Shown: positions 34,824-46,300, numbered from the stretch's first letter. The stretch is 64,000 bases of DNA from an uncultured Clostridia bacterium (GCA_944380885.1 CALWIZ010000006.1:28516-92515), one strand, 5' to 3'. The notes: a model not told the origin generated them from the letters alone. Translations and numbers: made by a program.

Positions 34824-35687
34824 TTGACAGTTTTAGAGGTAAAGAACCTTACACATACTTACAGCGGAAACACTCCGTTTATAAACGACGCGGTAAGCCG
34901 CGTCAGCTTTTCTGCCGAGAAGGGTGAGATTATAGGCATTATCGGGCATACCGGCTCGGGTAAATCCACCCTTGTGCAGCACCTTAACGGGCTTTTGAAG
35001 CCTACCGAGGGTGAAGTGTTTGTAGACGGCGAAAATATATGGGACAATCCCAAGGAAATAAGAAAAATACGCTCGAAGGTCGGTCTTGTCTTTCAGTACC
35101 CCGAATACCAGCTTTTTGAGGAGACGGTTTACGCCGATATTGCTTTCGGACCTAAAAATATGGGTCTTGCCGGCGACGAGCTTAAAAAAAGAGTGCTTGA
35201 TACCTGCCGCCTTATAGGCGTTAAGGACGAATACCTTGAAAAATCCCCCTTTGACCTTTCGGGAGGAGAAAAGCGGCGCGTCGCGATAGCCGGAGTTATG
35301 GCGATGAAGCCGGAGGTAATAGTCTTTGACGAGCCTACCGCTGGACTTGACCCGGCAGGCAGGGAAAGCGTTATGAAGATAATACACGATTACAGGCAGG
35401 CTGTCGGAGCTACCGTGATAATAATATCCCACAGTATGGAGGATATGGCGCTGCTTGCGGATAAGCTGCTTGTTATGAATAAAGGCAGTCTTGAAATGTT
35501 TGATACGGTGGAAAACGTATTTTTGAACGGCGACAGGCTGCGTGAGATAGGGCTTAACGTACCTATCGTGACAAGGGTGTTTTATGAGCTTAAGGCGGCG
35601 GGTATTCCGGTGCCGGACAACGTGTTTACGGTAAGCCGTGCCGTTGAGGTATTAAAAGGCATAAAGGCAGGTGAGCGCGGTGCTTAA
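34824..35687 (+). CDS. ecfA2: ECF transporter ATPase EcfA2
   Basis: 287 aa from TTG 34824 (GGAGG 10 nt upstream in the end of ecfA1). Walker A IGHTGSGKSTLVQHLNG, Q-loop VGLVFQYPEYQLFEETV (the EcfA2 hallmark), signature LSGGEKRRVAIAGVMA, Walker B VIVFDEPTAGLDPAGRE. Confidence 0.95.
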   Translation: MTVLEVKNLTHTYSGNTPFINDAVSRVSFSAEKGEIIGIIGHTGSGKSTLVQHLNGLLKPTEGEVFVDGENIWDNPKEIRKIRSKVGLVFQYPEYQLFEETVYADIAFGPKNMGLAGDELKKRVLDTCRLIGVKDEYLEKSPFDLSGGEKRRVAIAGVMAMKPEVIVFDEPTAGLDPAGRESVMKIIHDYRQAVGATVIIISHSMEDMALLADKLLVMNKGSLEMFDTVENVFLNGDRLREIGLNVPIVTRVFYELKAAGIPVPDNVFTVSRAVEVLKGIKAGERGA

Positions 35688-36486
35688 GGATATAACCTTC
35701 GGTCAGTACTATGAAAGCCGTTCGCTGATTCACAGAACCGACCCGCGCCTTAAAATGGTGCTTTTAATAGCGCTTATAGTATTTATTTTCCTCGCGAAAA
35801 ATACCTTTTCGATGGCACTTGCCGTGCTTTTTGTGCTGTCGGTCATGGCGGTATCTAAGGTGCCGGTAAAGCTGTATCTTAAAAATATGAAGGCGATACT
35901 TCCGGTGCTGATATTCACCGGTATAATAAATCTGTTTTACGGCGAGGGCGAGACGCTTATCTCTTTCTGGAAGCTTGAAATCACCACGGGCGGAATATAC
36001 CGTGCCGTCTTTATGATGGTAAGAATAACGCTGCTTATATTTTTAAGCTCGGCGCTTACCTACACCACAACGCCCAACGACCTTACCGACGCGATAGAAA
36101 GTTTGCTTTCCCCGCTTCGCTTTGTAGGCCTTAAAAGCGCGGTGCATACGCTTGCTATGATGATGACAATAGCGCTGCGGTTTATACCTACGCTTATAGA
36201 GGAAGCCGAAAAGATAATGAACGCCCAGAAGGCGAGGGGCGCCGACCTTGAAAACGGCAGTCTCAGGGAGCGGGTAAAGGCGCTCATACCGATACTTATA
36301 CCGCTGCTTATTTCTTCGGTGAGGAGAGCTTATGAGTTAGCTGAAGCTATGGAGTGCCGCTGCTACAACGGCGGAGAGGGCAGAACCCGTATGAAGCAGA
36401 TGCATATAAGGCCGCGCGATTTCGCGGTGCTTGCGGTCTGCGCGGCGGTCTGCGGAGGAATAATAACGCTCAATATACTGTTTTAA
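35680..36486 (+). CDS. ecfT: ECF transporter transmembrane component EcfT
   Basis: 268 aa from GTG 35680 (MLKDITFGQYYESRSLIHR is the family's usual beginning and AGGTGAG precedes it); overlaps ecfA2 by 8 nt. Five or more membrane helices; coupling-helix motifs NAQKARGADLENG and ELAEAMECRCYNGGEGRT with the conserved A-R-G signatures that bind the ATPases. Confidence 0.93.
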   Translation: MLKDITFGQYYESRSLIHRTDPRLKMVLLIALIVFIFLAKNTFSMALAVLFVLSVMAVSKVPVKLYLKNMKAILPVLIFTGIINLFYGEGETLISFWKLEITTGGIYRAVFMMVRITLLIFLSSALTYTTTPNDLTDAIESLLSPLRFVGLKSAVHTLAMMMTIALRFIPTLIEEAEKIMNAQKARGADLENGSLRERVKALIPILIPLLISSVRRAYELAEAMECRCYNGGEGRTRMKQMHIRPRDFAVLAVCAAVCGGIITLNILF

Positions 36487-36501
36487 AGGAAGTGTGCCGC
36501 G

Positions 36502-37236
36502 TTGAAAAGAATGCTGCTTACAATTTCATACGACGGCACCGCGTACCACGGCTGGCAGGTTCAGCCAAACGGCATAACCGTGCAGGAAACGGTGCAGAAC
36601 GCGCTTTTTGAGCTTATGGGCGTAAGGCCGGCGCTTACCGGCTGCAGCCGTACAGACGCAGGCGTTCACGCGAGAAAATTCTGCTGCCATTTCGACTGCG
36701 ATGAAAAATTCCCCGAAAAGGCTTTTTTAAGGGGGCTTGACTCGCTTCTGCCGTCCGATATAGCCGTCAGGGACTGCGTAGAGGTGCAGTCCGATTTTCA
36801 CGCGCGTTACAACGCTAAGGGAAAAACTTATTGTTACTATATACTTAACAGCCGCCGTCGTGACCCGTTTGCGGCAAGATACAGCTGGAAGATAGAGCAG
36901 GAGCTTGACGCTGATAAAATGAATACCTTTTGCGGCGGGCTTGTCGGAACCCACGATTTTACTGCATTTTCATCAGCGGGAAGATCGGCAGAGGACACAG
37001 TGCGCACCGTAAAGGAATGTACAGTGTCCCGCAGCGGCGAGAATATTATTCTCAGGATAACCGCGGACGGTTTTCTTTACAATATGGTGCGGATTATAAC
37101 CGGCACCGCAGCAGCCGTATCATTCGGGAAAATACTTCCTGACGCGGCACATGATATAATAGACTCTAAAAACCGTGCGCTGGCGGGCGACACCGCTCCG
37201 CCGCAGGGACTTTTTCTTGAAGAAATATATTATTAG
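36502..37236 (+). CDS. truA: tRNA pseudouridine(38-40) synthase TruA
   Basis: 244 aa from TTG 36502 (AAAGGAAGTG upstream); ATG 36511 is possible but poorly spaced. YDGTAYHGWQVQPNG at the N-terminus, catalytic Asp in TGCSRTDAGVHARKFCCHF, FHARYNAKGKTYCYYI, and FLYNMVRIITGT near the C-terminus. Modifies the anticodon arm of many tRNAs. Usual neighbour of ecf genes in Firmicutes. Confidence 0.95.
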   Translation: MKRMLLTISYDGTAYHGWQVQPNGITVQETVQNALFELMGVRPALTGCSRTDAGVHARKFCCHFDCDEKFPEKAFLRGLDSLLPSDIAVRDCVEVQSDFHARYNAKGKTYCYYILNSRRRDPFAARYSWKIEQELDADKMNTFCGGLVGTHDFTAFSSAGRSAEDTVRTVKECTVSRSGENIILRITADGFLYNMVRIITGTAAAVSFGKILPDAAHDIIDSKNRALAGDTAPPQGLFLEEIYY

Positions 37237-37246
37237 GGTGATATGA

Positions 37247-38557
37247 ATGCCTGATTACAAAAAGAAAAGGGTGAACAGATTAAGGGGAGCGCCCAAGCCA
37301 CGGCGGGACAAGCCGGAGCAGAATACTGCGCCGGACGAAATTGTGATGACTCCGGAGAATCGGCGCGCAAGACCTGAAGCGAAAAGCTCTGACAGCTCCG
37401 CAAAAGGTGCGGCGCAGAATCTTAAGGTGGTAAAGGGCAGAAAGCTTGAAAGGCGCAGAAAAGCACGTATTCTTTTAACTGCCGCCGCAATAGCCGTAAT
37501 AATATGCACGGTACTGCATTTTATACTTCCTGTTGGAATAATCGAAAACGTCGAAAATCTCGTCGCTGTTATGGGTTCGGGCAGCTACCCTGTCGAGCTT
37601 GAGAGCAGCGAAGTGGTATCGGCGGTTTCGCGGGGCAATTATTATTACGTTCTTACCGACACCAGAATAAACGCGTACTCAGGCAGCGGAAAGGAAATAT
37701 ATTCCTACGCTCACGGATTTGAAAATCCGGTGCTTAAAACCTCAAAAACAAGGGCGCTGGTATTTTCGCAGGGCGGCAGCGACGTGCTGATATACAATCT
37801 TCAGTCATCTAAAGGCACCCTTCAAACCGAAAAGCCGATTATAACGGCGTGCATTTCCGATTCGGGCGCCTACGCGGTGGTTACGCAGTCGGATTCCTAT
37901 GCCGCGGCAGTAAGTGTTTACAGCAAAAACGGAAAGCTGATGTATGAATGGTATTCCGCTGCTGATATGGTAAACAATATAGCGATTTCGCCGGACGGAA
38001 AAAAAATAGCGGTTTCACTTTTCAACGCGACATCAGGCGCTTATTCATCAAAGATAAGCGTTTACGGGTTTGAGTCGGCGGATCCGCTTTTTACGAAAAA
38101 TATTGACGGTTCGCCGGTATACGGGCTTGACAGTACGCATAATTCGGGATTTTACGCCGTTTCGCAGAATAAGGTAATTTTTGTGAAATGGTCAGATTAT
38201 ACCGTCAAAGAGTACGACAGCGATTATAACGCGGCGATGTTCAGAGCGGGTTCGGGCGGCGCCGTGGCGGTATTCAACCGTGAGAGCGACAAGACGGACA
38301 ACCGTATTGTGCTGTTTGACGCAAAGGGCGAAAGGATAAGCGAATTTGAATTTAAACAGACGATAAGTGATATTCAGGTTTCCGGCGGTCATATTTATTG
38401 TATGAGCGACACAGAGGTTTTCCTGATTTCGGACAACGGGGAAAAATTAAGGAGCGCGGACTGCGGGTTCGGCGCTGTGTGGCTTGCCGTGACCGGTTCA
38501 AACGAAGCGGCGGTAATTACGGATAACCGTATAGATAAAGTAAAGCTTGTTCAGTAA
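37247..38557 (+). CDS. DUF5711-type membrane-anchored beta-propeller-like protein
   Basis: 436 aa. Residues 1-75 basic cytoplasmic segment (KKKRVNRLRGAPKPRRDK, RKLERRRKAR), one membrane helix (76-96), then an extracytoplasmic region of about 330 residues made of repeated four-strand blades (for example VVSAVSRGNYYYVLTDTRINAYSGSGKEI, NNIAISPDGKKIAVSLF). It matches my knowledge of DUF5711 proteins next to cvpA in Ruminococcaceae. Function unknown; an envelope or division role is only a guess. Confidence 0.78.
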   Translation: MPDYKKKRVNRLRGAPKPRRDKPEQNTAPDEIVMTPENRRARPEAKSSDSSAKGAAQNLKVVKGRKLERRRKARILLTAAAIAVIICTVLHFILPVGIIENVENLVAVMGSGSYPVELESSEVVSAVSRGNYYYVLTDTRINAYSGSGKEIYSYAHGFENPVLKTSKTRALVFSQGGSDVLIYNLQSSKGTLQTEKPIITACISDSGAYAVVTQSDSYAAAVSVYSKNGKLMYEWYSAADMVNNIAISPDGKKIAVSLFNATSGAYSSKISVYGFESADPLFTKNIDGSPVYGLDSTHNSGFYAVSQNKVIFVKWSDYTVKEYDSDYNAAMFRAGSGGAVAVFNRESDKTDNRIVLFDAKGERISEFEFKQTISDIQVSGGHIYCMSDTEVFLISDNGEKLRSADCGFGAVWLAVTGSNEAAVITDNRIDKVKLVQ

Positions 38558-38577
38558 AACAAAAAGGAGAAGAGTTT

Positions 38578-39261
38578 ATGAGTGTGGTTCTTGATATTAT
38601 AGTTCTGGCGATAATTCTTGTTACGGTATTTTTGTCGGCAAAGCGGGGATTTGTAAGGGTTCTTATTGAACTGGTGGGTTTTGTCGCGGCTGTTTTCATT
38701 TCGTTTACAATAAGTACACCACTTGCTAATATTACTTATGATAAAATAATTGAGCCGCCGATAGTGGCGTCGGTAGGCGACGTTACCGGAGATTCGGTCG
38801 AGGAAACGGTAAACAGCGTATGGAACGCTCTTCCGGGCTTTGTGCAGAACAGCGCCGAAAGAATCGGCATTACCACCGATAGCCTTAATGAGAGCATAAG
38901 CTCAAATATCGGGGACGGCGCCGAAAGCGCGGTCAAAAACGCCTCGCAGGAGCTTATAAAGCCTCTTGTGACAAAGCCGATTGCGCTTATTTATATAGTC
39001 ATATCGGTCATAATACTGCTCTTTGTCGTCAAAATTCTCGCGAAGGTTGTCAACAAAATGTTTTCGTTCAGCCTCGTGGGGACGGCAAACCGGGTTCTCG
39101 GAGGAATTGTCGGTATACCGAAGGGCATAATAATGGCTACGGTCTTCTGTCTTGTTATCTCACTTATAGTTTCCTTTACAACAAACGGATTTCTTATTTT
39201 CACTGACGAAGCAATGGAAAAATCGTGGTTTTTCTCGCATCTTTCCGTTAATTTGCTTTAA
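38578..39261 (+). CDS. cvpA: CvpA-family membrane protein
   Basis: 227 aa with four membrane helices: ILDIIVLAII-type first helix, then KRGFVRVLIELVGFVAAVFIS (the CvpA hallmark), a long extracytoplasmic loop (residues 55-130) and GTANRVLGGIVGIPKGIIMA near the end. CvpA-like proteins affect envelope homeostasis; the mechanism is not settled. Strong AAGGAG ribosome site. Confidence 0.85.
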   Translation: MSVVLDIIVLAIILVTVFLSAKRGFVRVLIELVGFVAAVFISFTISTPLANITYDKIIEPPIVASVGDVTGDSVEETVNSVWNALPGFVQNSAERIGITTDSLNESISSNIGDGAESAVKNASQELIKPLVTKPIALIYIVISVIILLFVVKILAKVVNKMFSFSLVGTANRVLGGIVGIPKGIIMATVFCLVISLIVSFTTNGFLIFTDEAMEKSWFFSHLSVNLL

Positions 39262-39327
39262 ATATACGCTTCGCGCCGCTGGAAGCGTAAGCGCAGCCAA
39301 TCTTCACGCGGCGGAATGGAGAACTGT

Positions 39328-41619
39328 ATGAAACTTTGTTCAAAATGCAAAAAGCGTCCGGCGGTGGTATTCCTGTCAGACGTATCAAACCCGAATGCCG
39401 AGCCTAACGGGCTTTGCCTTGTGTGTGCAAAAGAGCTCGGAATAAAGCCGATAGACGATATGCTGAAAAAAATGAATATCTCAGATGAGGATATTGAGCA
39501 GATGAGTGAGCAGTTCATGGATATTATGTCGCTTGACGGTGATTCGCCCGACGATGCCGAACTTAACGATGATACCTTTGATCTGGGCACCGCTCCCGCA
39601 ATGCCGATGCTTAATAATATATTCGGAAATTTCGGCGGTAAAGCTGAAAAGGAGAAAAAGCAAGAAAGCGGCACTGCCGAAAAGGCGCCTAAAAAGAAGC
39701 GCCGCCGTTTTATGGAGCAGTACTGCATGAATCTCACCGAAAAGGCAAAGGCAGGTCAGATAGACATTATCGTAGGGCGGGAAAAGGAGCTTTACCGCAC
39801 TATTCAGATACTATCGAGGAGAACCAAGAACAACCCATGCCTTATAGGTGAGCCGGGAGTTGGAAAGACCGCCATAGCGGAGGGTCTCGCGCTTAAAATT
39901 GCGAACGGCGACGCTCCGGCGAGACTGCTTGACAAGGAAATATACCTGCTTGACCTTACGGGACTTGTAGCCGGAACCCAGTTCAGGGGACAGTTTGAAA
40001 GCCGAGTCAAGGGTCTTGTGGACGAGGTAAAGAACGCCGGTAATATAATACTGTTCATAGACGAGATTCACAATCTTGTCGGTGCTGGAGATTCTGCCGA
40101 GGGTTCAATGAATGCCGCCAATATCTTGAAGCCTGCTCTTTCAAGAGGGGAGATACAGGTTATAGGAGCGACCACATTTAAGGAATACCGCAAGTATATA
40201 GAGAAGGACGCCGCGCTTGAGCGCCGCTTCCAGCCGGTTACGGTGGAGGAACCGTCCATAGCCGACGCCGAAAAGGTGCTTATGGGCGTAAAGGGCTATT
40301 ACGAGGGCTTTCACGGTGTAAAAATACCTGATGATATAGTAAAAAAGGCGGTTCTGCTGTCTGAAAGATATGTTACCGACCGTTACCTGCCCGATAAGGC
40401 GATAGACCTGCTCGATGAAGCGTGCGCCTGCGCAAGCCTTGCAAACAAGGCTATTGACGAGCTTTATGTCGCAAATAAAAAAATAGCGGAATATTCCGTT
40501 GAGCTTGAAGAGCTTGAAAGCGACATCGAGAACCGTGATTATGAAAAGCAGGCTATGGTAAAGGCGGAGCTTGAAAAATACAAGAATATCGCCGCCGGAC
40601 TTTATGAGCCGGCGTCCGACAATACCGTAACCGACGCCGATATAGCAAAGGTCATAGAGCTCTGGACCGGAATACCGGCGTCAAAGGTGCAGGAAAGCGA
40701 CCTTAAAAAGCTGGCAGGGCTTGAAGACGCGCTTAATAAGCGCATAATCGGTCAGGAAGAGGCAACAAGGCTCGTCGCGTCAGCCGTAAAGCGTTCAAGA
40801 GTGCATACAAGCAACCTGCACCGTCCGGCTTCTTTTATATTCGTTGGACCTACGGGAGTAGGAAAAACGGCGCTTGTAAAGGTTCTGTCAGAGCAGCTTT
40901 TTGATACGCCCGAAACGCTTATAAGGCTTGATATGTCTGAATTTATGGAAAAACACTCGGTGTCGCGCATTATAGGAGCGCCTCCCGGATACGTCGGTTA
41001 TGACGAAGCGGGTCAGCTTACCGAAAAGGTACGCCGCAAGCCGTACTCTGTGGTGCTGTTCGACGAGATAGAAAAGGCTCACCCCGATGTACTCAATGTG
41101 CTTTTGCAGATTCTTGACGACGGAAGAATAACCGACGCGCAGGGCAGAACGGTAAACTTTGAAAATACGATAATTGTTATGACCTCCAATGCCGGAAGTG
41201 ACAGAAATGACAATCTTATGGGCTTCGGCAGGACGGTCGCCGACGCTTCACGGGAAAAGGCGATGAAGGCGCTTGAAAGCTTCCTGCGTCCGGAATTTAT
41301 CGCGAGGGTTGACGAAATAGTAGTTTTCTCACCCCTTTCTCATGAATCGCTCTGCAAAATTGCGGCGCTTATGCTTGACGAGCTTAAAGATTCACTGTCT
41401 GAAAGACTTATTGAATTTTCTTATGACGACAGCGTTTGCAGATACCTTGCCGACAAATGCGGCGGAGGCAAGCGAGGTGCGAGAGAGCTTAGAAATATTA
41501 TAAGACGTGATATAGAAAACAAGCTGGTTGATATTATAGTGGACAGCGGCGAGGGAAGCATTAAAAAGCTCTCGGTCACCGCCGATAAAGAAATAAAAAT
41601 TGATACCTTATTTGCGTAA
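39328..41619 (+). CDS. clpE: ClpE-like HSP100 ATPase with N-terminal zinc finger
   Basis: 763 aa from ATG 39328, with GGAG 6 nt upstream (an ATG at 39316 overlaps that site). N-terminal zinc finger [13 protein letters not shown]...LCLVCAKEL, typical of ClpE rather than ClpC, which has N-domain repeats. Two AAA+ modules: [18 protein letters not shown] with [10 protein letters not shown], and [17 protein letters not shown] with [25 protein letters not shown]. The middle domain is short. It unfolds proteins for ClpP. I see no CtsR box upstream. The IGF/LGF-type ClpP loop was not identified with certainty. Confidence 0.87.
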   Translation: MKLCSKCKKRPAVVFLSDVSNPNAEPNGLCLVCAKELGIKPIDDMLKKMNISDEDIEQMSEQFMDIMSLDGDSPDDAELNDDTFDLGTAPAMPMLNNIFGNFGGKAEKEKKQESGTAEKAPKKKRRRFMEQYCMNLTEKAKAGQIDIIVGREKELYRTIQILSRRTKNNPCLIGEPGVGKTAIAEGLALKIANGDAPARLLDKEIYLLDLTGLVAGTQFRGQFESRVKGLVDEVKNAGNIILFIDEIHNLVGAGDSAEGSMNAANILKPALSRGEIQVIGATTFKEYRKYIEKDAALERRFQPVTVEEPSIADAEKVLMGVKGYYEGFHGVKIPDDIVKKAVLLSERYVTDRYLPDKAIDLLDEACACASLANKAIDELYVANKKIAEYSVELEELESDIENRDYEKQAMVKAELEKYKNIAAGLYEPASDNTVTDADIAKVIELWTGIPASKVQESDLKKLAGLEDALNKRIIGQEEATRLVASAVKRSRVHTSNLHRPASFIFVGPTGVGKTALVKVLSEQLFDTPETLIRLDMSEFMEKHSVSRIIGAPPGYVGYDEAGQLTEKVRRKPYSVVLFDEIEKAHPDVLNVLLQILDDGRITDAQGRTVNFENTIIVMTSNAGSDRNDNLMGFGRTVADASREKAMKALESFLRPEFIARVDEIVVFSPLSHESLCKIAALMLDELKDSLSERLIEFSYDDSVCRYLADKCGGGKRGARELRNIIRRDIENKLVDIIVDSGEGSIKKLSVTADKEIKIDTLFA

Positions 41620-41622
41620 AAA

Positions 41623-41651
41623 ATGCCCTGCCTTATGGCAGGGCAAAATTT
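41623..41651. terminator. Terminator after clpE
   Basis: TGCCCTGCC-TTAT-GGCAGGGCA followed by AAAATTTT; usable in both directions between convergent genes. Confidence 0.85.
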
Positions 41652-41663
41652 TAACAGAGCTTT

Positions 41664-42194
41664 TCAGGTAAATGTAATAACGGTGTCAACAGCCATAGCG
41701 ACCGCCAAAACTCCGCTTACAGTATAAAGCACCGGCCGCGGCATTTTTTCCGCGAGCTTATTGAAGAGCGGCTGGAGCAGATACAGGAATACCATACCGC
41801 CTATGCCGAAGCGTATGCTCGGATTAAGCGCGATTCTGCCCTCAAAATTAAAGGCGTAATCCCTGTAATCCCAAAGCCATTCGCCCTTTACAGCCTCCAT
41901 AATGTAGCTGCCAATAAGCTCGACTGCCGTGGCGATAAGCACTATACCTATAAATACCAGCACCGGAGTGACGGATATTTTGCCTATCGCTATACGCCTG
42001 CGCTGAAGTCCGCCGAGCGAAAAAATAAGCAGCAGCGCGCCGAAACCGTATATTACACAGTAGGGTCCGAATAAAACGCCCCTGTTTGAAAAGCCCCAGC
42101 GGTATACCACTACTTCAAGGAAGACCTCGTACAGCCAGCCTATTACCGAATAGAAAACAAAAAACAGAAAATATTTTGCCGCATTTTTTAACAT
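41664..42194 (-). CDS. CmpB-like (ABC-transporter type IV) integral membrane protein
   Basis: 176 aa, five membrane helices. The motifs YSVIGWLYEVFLEVVVYRWGFSNRGVLFGPYCVIYGFGA and LIGSYIMEAVKGEWLWDYRDYAFNFEGRI are the core of the PF06541 family. Function unproven despite the name. GGGAGGAG ribosome site. Monocistronic. Confidence 0.82.
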   Translation of the reverse strand: MLKNAAKYFLFFVFYSVIGWLYEVFLEVVVYRWGFSNRGVLFGPYCVIYGFGALLLIFSLGGLQRRRIAIGKISVTPVLVFIGIVLIATAVELIGSYIMEAVKGEWLWDYRDYAFNFEGRIALNPSIRFGIGGMVFLYLLQPLFNKLAEKMPRPVLYTVSGVLAVAMAVDTVITFT

Positions 42195-42320
42195 TTTTCT
42201 CTCCTCCCATTCGATATATTAGCATATAAACCGGCGTTTGTCACTAACTTTATTATGATAACGTTAAAACGGGACAGAATATCATATATCAATTCATTTA
42301 AGGAAAGGAAGAAGCGTATA

Positions 42321-43310
42321 ATGTGTACCGTAATAAGCCGTGAGGGCAGTCCTATGTATTTCGGGCGGAATATGGATATTGAGTGTTCTTTCGGAGAATC
42401 CGTGGTGATAACTCCGAGAGGATATAAACCGGCGTCAGGGCGGAAGATGCCTTTTATGCGTTATTCCGTGATAGGAATGGCAACTGTGAGCGAAGACTTT
42501 CCGCTTTATGCTGACGCGGTAAACGAGAAAGGTCTTTGTATGGCAGGGCTGTATTTCCCGGGGAACGCTGTCTATGCCGACAAAGACGGAAAGTACGCGA
42601 AATCGGCGGCAACTTACGAGCTGATTCCGCTTATTCTCGGAAGCTGTGAAAATATTAGTCAGGCAAAAGGACTGCTTGAGGGTCTCGTCATAATCGACGA
42701 GCCTTTCAGCGATAAACTGCCGGCTGCAGAGCTTCATTGGATAATTTCTGATAAGACAGGCAGTATAACGGTCGAAAGCACAAAAACAGGACTCTTTATA
42801 GAGGAAAACCCTTATGGTGTGCTTACCAATAATCCGCCTTTCCGGTTTCACTGTGAAAATGTACGGCAGTATATTCATCTGTCACCGGAAAATCCTTCAA
42901 ATAAGAACTGCGGGAATTTTGAATTGTCGGTATTCGGGCAGGGTATAGGCGCTTTTGGTCTGCCCGGAGATTTTTCGCCGGCCTCACGCTTTGTGAAAGC
43001 CTTTTTTTGCAAGGCAAACAGCATATGGAGCGACAACGAGGAAAATAATGTCACTCAAATGTTTCATATTCTTGATACCGTGGCGATGCCTAAAGGTGCG
43101 GTAATTACCGACAACGGAAGACCGGATATCACCACATATTCCTGCTGCATAAGCGCTGAAAAAAGAATTTATTATTTTAAAACCTACGAGAACAGCCGTA
43201 TAAGTATGGCGCATCTTACTGATGAAAGTATAACGTCATCGTGCCTTACGATTCTTCCGATCGCGCATACCCAGAGTTTTTACGATACTCAGCGTGAAAT
43301 ACAATGTTGA
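42321..43310 (+). CDS. Choloylglycine hydrolase / penicillin V acylase family (Ntn hydrolase)
   Basis: 329 aa from ATG 42321, which puts the catalytic cysteine at position 2 (MCTVIS), exposed after Met removal. Other active-site residues of the family are in place: Arg16 and Asp19 in GRNMD, Asn82 in YFPGNAVY, Asn in YGVLTNNPPF and Arg in GLPGDFSPASRFVKA. Conjugated bile salt hydrolases have this pattern; some members act on penicillin V or acyl-homoserine lactones. Cytosolic, no signal peptide. The sequence supports a gut habitat but substrate preference is open. Confidence 0.9.
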   Translation: MCTVISREGSPMYFGRNMDIECSFGESVVITPRGYKPASGRKMPFMRYSVIGMATVSEDFPLYADAVNEKGLCMAGLYFPGNAVYADKDGKYAKSAATYELIPLILGSCENISQAKGLLEGLVIIDEPFSDKLPAAELHWIISDKTGSITVESTKTGLFIEENPYGVLTNNPPFRFHCENVRQYIHLSPENPSNKNCGNFELSVFGQGIGAFGLPGDFSPASRFVKAFFCKANSIWSDNEENNVTQMFHILDTVAMPKGAVITDNGRPDITTYSCCISAEKRIYYFKTYENSRISMAHLTDESITSSCLTILPIAHTQSFYDTQREIQC

Positions 43311-43326
43311 AAATATTGCAATGTAA

Positions 43327-43363
43327 AAAAACGGTTGCTCCGCGTTAGCGGAACAACCGTTTT
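43327..43363. terminator. Bidirectional terminator
   Basis: AAAACGGTTG...CTCCGC-GTTA-GCGGA...CAACCGTTTT, between convergent genes. Confidence 0.88.
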
Positions 43364-43382
43364 GTATTTTGTGAAGGAGGAA

Positions 43383-46300
43383 TTATTCCTCTGAACCGTA
43401 GAGCTTAACCAGCTTTTCGAGGTGAGCACGGCGAGCCTTTGCAGTCTCGGCGGCCTTGTCGAAGAGCTTTTCTGCGCGCTCGGGGAAGGAACGTGTAAGT
43501 GATGAGTAACGAGCCTCTCCCATAATGAAGTCCTTGTAGTCCGCGGTAGCCGGCTTGCTGTCAAGCGCAAACGGGTTCTTGCCCTCTGCCTTGAGAGCCG
43601 GGTTGTAACGGAACATATCCCAGTATCCGCAGTCAACAGCCTTCTTCATTTCTTTCTGGCAGTTGACCATTCCGCCCTTTATCGAGTGCATCTCGCACGG
43701 AGCGTAGCCGATAATGAGTGACGGACCGTTGTAAGCCTCAGCCTCTTTTATAGCCTTGAGGGTCTGGTTCATGTCAGCACCCATAGCTATCTGGGCAACA
43801 TAGATATATCCGTAAGACATAGCTATTTCAGCAAGGCTCTTCTTGGCGATCGCCTTACCGGCAGCCGCGAATTGAGCGACCTGACCGATGTTGGAAGCCT
43901 TTGAAGCCTGTCCGCCGGTGTTGGAGTAAACCTCGGTATCGAATACCATGATGTTTACATCGTTGCCCTGCGCGAGCACGTGGTCAACGCCGCCGAAGCC
44001 GATATCGTAAGCCCAGCCGTCGCCGCCGAAGATCCATATAGACTTCTTATTAAGGAACTCTTTGTTGTTGAGAACATCTTTGCAGAGGTCGCAGTCAGCG
44101 CCGGCCTTTTCAATAGCGGCAACAAGCGCGTCGGCAGCGGCGGAGTTCTTCGCACCGTCATTAACGGTAGCAAGATATTCCTCACCGGCAGCCTTTACTT
44201 CGGCGCTTGCCTTGTCGGAAGCTACGATAGCCTCAACATCGCTTATAAGACGGTCACGGACAGCTTTCTGACCGAGGTACATACCGTATCCGTTCTCAGC
44301 GTTATCCTCAAACAGGGAGTTTGCCCATGCAGGACCCTGACCCTTGGCGTTTGTGGTGTACGGAGATGTAGCGGCAGGACCGCCCCAGATGGACGAACAG
44401 CCGGTAGCATTTGAAATGTACATTCTGTCGCCGAAGAGCTGGGTGATAAGACGCGCGTAAGAGGTCTCCGCACAGCCGGCGCAGGAGCCTGAGAATTCAA
44501 GCAGCGGCTTTTTGAACTGTGAGGTGATGACATTGGCATCGGTCGCAACGTCTTTTTTCTCTGCAACCTTGGCAACACAGTAATCGAAAGAAGCCTGCTC
44601 TGCCAGCTGTGACTCCTGAGGTACCATCTTGAGTGAGTTTGTCGGACATATTCCTACGCAGACGCCGCAGCCCATACAGTCAAGCGGAGAAACGGTAAGA
44701 GCGTATGTGTAATCTGTCTTGAGGAAGGGCTTCGGAGCCTTCTTGAGGGTGGCGGGAGCGGCAGCAACTTCCTCTGCGGTAAGTACGAAAGGACGGATTG
44801 TCGCGTGCGGACATACAAAGGCGCACTTGTTGCACTTGGCGCAGGTGTCAGGATTCCACTCCGGAACCATAACCGCAACGCCGCGCTTTTCATAAGCCGA
44901 AGCGCCCTGCTCAAAGGTACCGTCGGCATGATCCATAAATACCGATACCGGCAGTGAATCACCGTCCATGAGACCTACCGGTTTCATGATCTCGTCAACC
45001 ATCTTGACAAGCTTTTCGGGTCCGACTTCCTTAACGGTTTCATTGCTGTCGACAGCGTTTGCCCAATCAGCCGGAACATCAATCTTTACATAAGCGGTAG
45101 CGCCGGCGTCAATGGCCTTTTCATTCATTTCAACTATCTCTTTGCCCTTCTTCATGAACTTCTGGGCTTTCTCTTTCATATAACCGATAGCCTCAGCCTC
45201 GGGAAGAACCTTTGAAAGCGAGAAGAAAGCGGACTGGAGAACAGTATTTGTACGCTTGCCGAGTCCTATTTCAGCGGCAATGTCAATAGCGTTTACAGTG
45301 TAAAGCTGAATGTTGTTCTTGGCAATGTAGCGCTTGGCTTCAGCCGGCATATGACGGTTGAGCTCCTCAGCGTTCCACTGGCAGTTGATAAGGAATACAC
45401 CGCCCGGCTTTACATCGTTTACCATCTTATAGCCCTTTATTACATAAGAGGGGTTATGGCAGGCGACAAAGTCGGCCTTGTTGATGTAGTAGGGGCTCTT
45501 AATCGGCTTGTCACCGAAACGCAGATGCGAAATGGTGATACCGCCGGTCTTCTTTGAGTCATACTGGAAGTAAGCCTGAACATACTTGTCGGTATGATCG
45601 CCGATTATCTTTATGGAGTCCTTGTTGGCGCCGACGGTTCCGTCACCGCCGAGACCCCAGAACTTGCACTCGATTGTACCCTCGGCAGCGGTGTTCGGAG
45701 CCGGCTCCTCGGGGAGTGAAAGCTCGGTTACATCATCGGTAATGCCGATGGTGAAGTTGTGCTTCGGAGCGTCCTTGTCAAGCTCCTTGTATACTGCGAA
45801 AACGCTTGAAGGCGGTGTGTCCTTCGAGCCTAAGCCGTAACGTCCGCCGATAACGGTGTCAATCTTTCTGCCCATTGAGGCGAGAGCGGCTACGACATCA
45901 AGATAAAGCGGCTCGCCTAAAGCGCCAGGCTCCTTTGTCCTGTCAAGAACGGCAATCTTCTTAACAGTCGCCGGAATGGCATCAACAAGCCTGTCCGCAC
46001 AGAAAGGACGGTAGAGACGAACCTTAACAACGCCAACCTTTTCACCCTTGGCTGTAAGATAATCTATAACCTCTTCGATAACATCGCAGATAGAACCCAT
46101 AGCGATGATTACCTTCTCAGCGTCGGGAGCGCCGTAGTAATTGAAGAGCTTGTAGTCAGTGCCTATTTTGCTGTTTATCATGTCCATATATTTCTCAACA
46201 ATGGCAGGAACAGCGTCATAATATTTATTGCATGCCTCGCGGTGCTGGAAGAAAATATCTCCGTTTTCATGTGAACCGCGCATTACGGGGTGCTCAGGAT

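Noticed and set aside
39316..39327. Upstream ATG for the ClpE-like protein
   Set aside because: It overlaps the GGAG that serves ATG 39328, and the zinc-finger protein naturally begins MKLCSKC.
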